Below are positions 20,928 to 21,292 of a stretch of DNA of 21,292 nucleotides, in pieces. The translations under genes were made by a program, and so were the position numbers. A model generated the notes under the pieces. That model was not told where the DNA came from. It saw only the letters and a list, made by a program, of their open reading frames with translations, and ran no database searches. This DNA comes from DATAAZ01 sp036259875 (GTDB lineage: Bacteria; Actinomycetota; Thermoleophilia; Gaiellales; Gaiellaceae). The stretch lies in the NCBI GenBank assembly GCA_036259875.1, contig DATAAZ010000044.1:1-21292 (forward strand), written 5' to 3'. Within the stretch, counting starts at the first letter, position 1, and each line of letters opens with the position of its first letter.

Positions 20928-21292
20928 GTGAGCGTGACCGCCGTCCCGAGCGCGCGGGCCGGCCTCAGGAGTCGGTTCGTCTGGCTGACTGACTACCACG
21001 AGCTTCTTCGCACCCTCTTTCGCCGCGAGCTCCGGGCGAAGTACAAGGGGTCTGGGCTCGGGATTTTCTGGTCGTATATGCACCCCCTCCTCATGATGGG
21101 CGTGTACACGCTCGTCTTCTCGATCCTGTGGCGGGCGGTGGACATCCCGCACTACCCGCTCTTCGTCCTCGCCGGGCTCGCCGTATGGGCGTTCTTTCAG
21201 GGCGCCGTGCAAGCAGGCACCGGATCCCTTGTCGCGAACGCTCACCTGATCAAGAAGGTCTGGTTCCCTCGCGAGGTCGTCCCCGCGGCGGT
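20928..21292 (+). CDS. ABC-2 type polysaccharide-export permease (partial, runs off the window)
   Basis: The first ~121 residues of a permease open to the window's end. After ~15 variable residues come DYHELLRTLFRRELRAKYKG, then SGLGIFWSYMHPLLMMGVYT and a hydrophobic helix, then a second helix LAGLAVWAFFQGAVQAGTGS and NAHLIKKVWFPREVVP. The amphipathic front, the KYKGSxLGxxWxxxxP segment and the xNxxLIKKxxFPRExxP motif are diagnostic of Wzm/RfbA-type permeases that, with an ATPase, export lipid-linked O-antigen or similar glycans across the cytoplasmic membrane. The start is GTG 20928-20930; GTG 20934 is an alternative. The ATPase gene would be expected just beyond the window. It lies downstream of the three glycosyltransferases, consistent with an assembly-export operon. 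Confidence 0.93.
   Translation, partial: MSVTAVPSARAGLRSRFVWLTDYHELLRTLFRRELRAKYKGSGLGIFWSYMHPLLMMGVYTLVFSILWRAVDIPHYPLFVLAGLAVWAFFQGAVQAGTGSLVANAHLIKKVWFPREVVPAA

Overview
The window is about 21 kb of very GC-rich DNA. Codons strongly prefer G or C at the third position, GTG starts are frequent, and adjacent genes often overlap by four bases (GTGA). The gene content (actinobacterial-type short-Q-loop cytochrome bd, an Rv1284-sized beta-carbonic anhydrase, GH15 and debranching-enzyme families) points to a high-GC actinobacterium. A deep lineage such as Thermoleophilia (Gaiellales/Solirubrobacterales) is my best guess. That placement is inference, because no rRNA or other phylogenetic marker is present.

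Left part (1-6.6 kb). A minus-strand three-domain regulator (RecA/KaiC-like fold without a P-loop, XRE helix-turn-helix, cupin) faces a plus-strand series: a PRC-barrel-like small protein, a short-chain dehydrogenase, a four-helix membrane protein and a 707-residue glycogen-debranching-type amylo-alpha-1,6-glucosidase. A decayed minus-strand remnant resembling a nucleoside 2-deoxyribosyltransferase follows, then queF (queuosine pathway) and a beta-carbonic anhydrase with a striking inverted repeat around its putative promoter.

Middle part (6.6-12.3 kb). This is a scarred region. A displaced 3' portion of a tRNA-Ser lies at 6769-6830 and a complete tRNA-Ser(CGA) at 12206-12294; they share 27 identical bases in the same orientation. 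Between them are the minus-strand cytochrome bd oxidase genes cydA-cydB, a DUF421/YetF-type membrane protein, and a GH15 glucoamylase/trehalase-family gene that has lost its 5' end and carries three frameshifts, so it is a pseudogene.

Right part (12.3 kb to the end). This looks like a surface-polysaccharide locus. On the minus strand are two tandem secreted clan GH-A-type glycoside hydrolase paralogues and a secreted, C-terminally anchored small protein whose start codon is unusual. Diverging on the plus strand is a tightly packed series: an O-antigen ligase/polymerase-like membrane protein with a TPR tail, two GT4 glycosyltransferases, a GT2 glycosyltransferase, and the start of an ABC-2 polysaccharide-export permease cut by the window edge. 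The likely logic is glycan assembly (GT4, GT4, GT2), export (ABC-2 permease), polymerisation or ligation (Wzy/WaaL-like), and trimming outside the cell (the GH pair).

A recurring regulatory theme is a TAnnnT -10-like box, mostly of the form CTAGnnT, only 6-9 bases before the start codon of five genes that lack a Shine-Dalgarno. This suggests leaderless or nearly leaderless transcripts. I found no CRISPR array, intact insertion sequence, rRNA or clear defence system.
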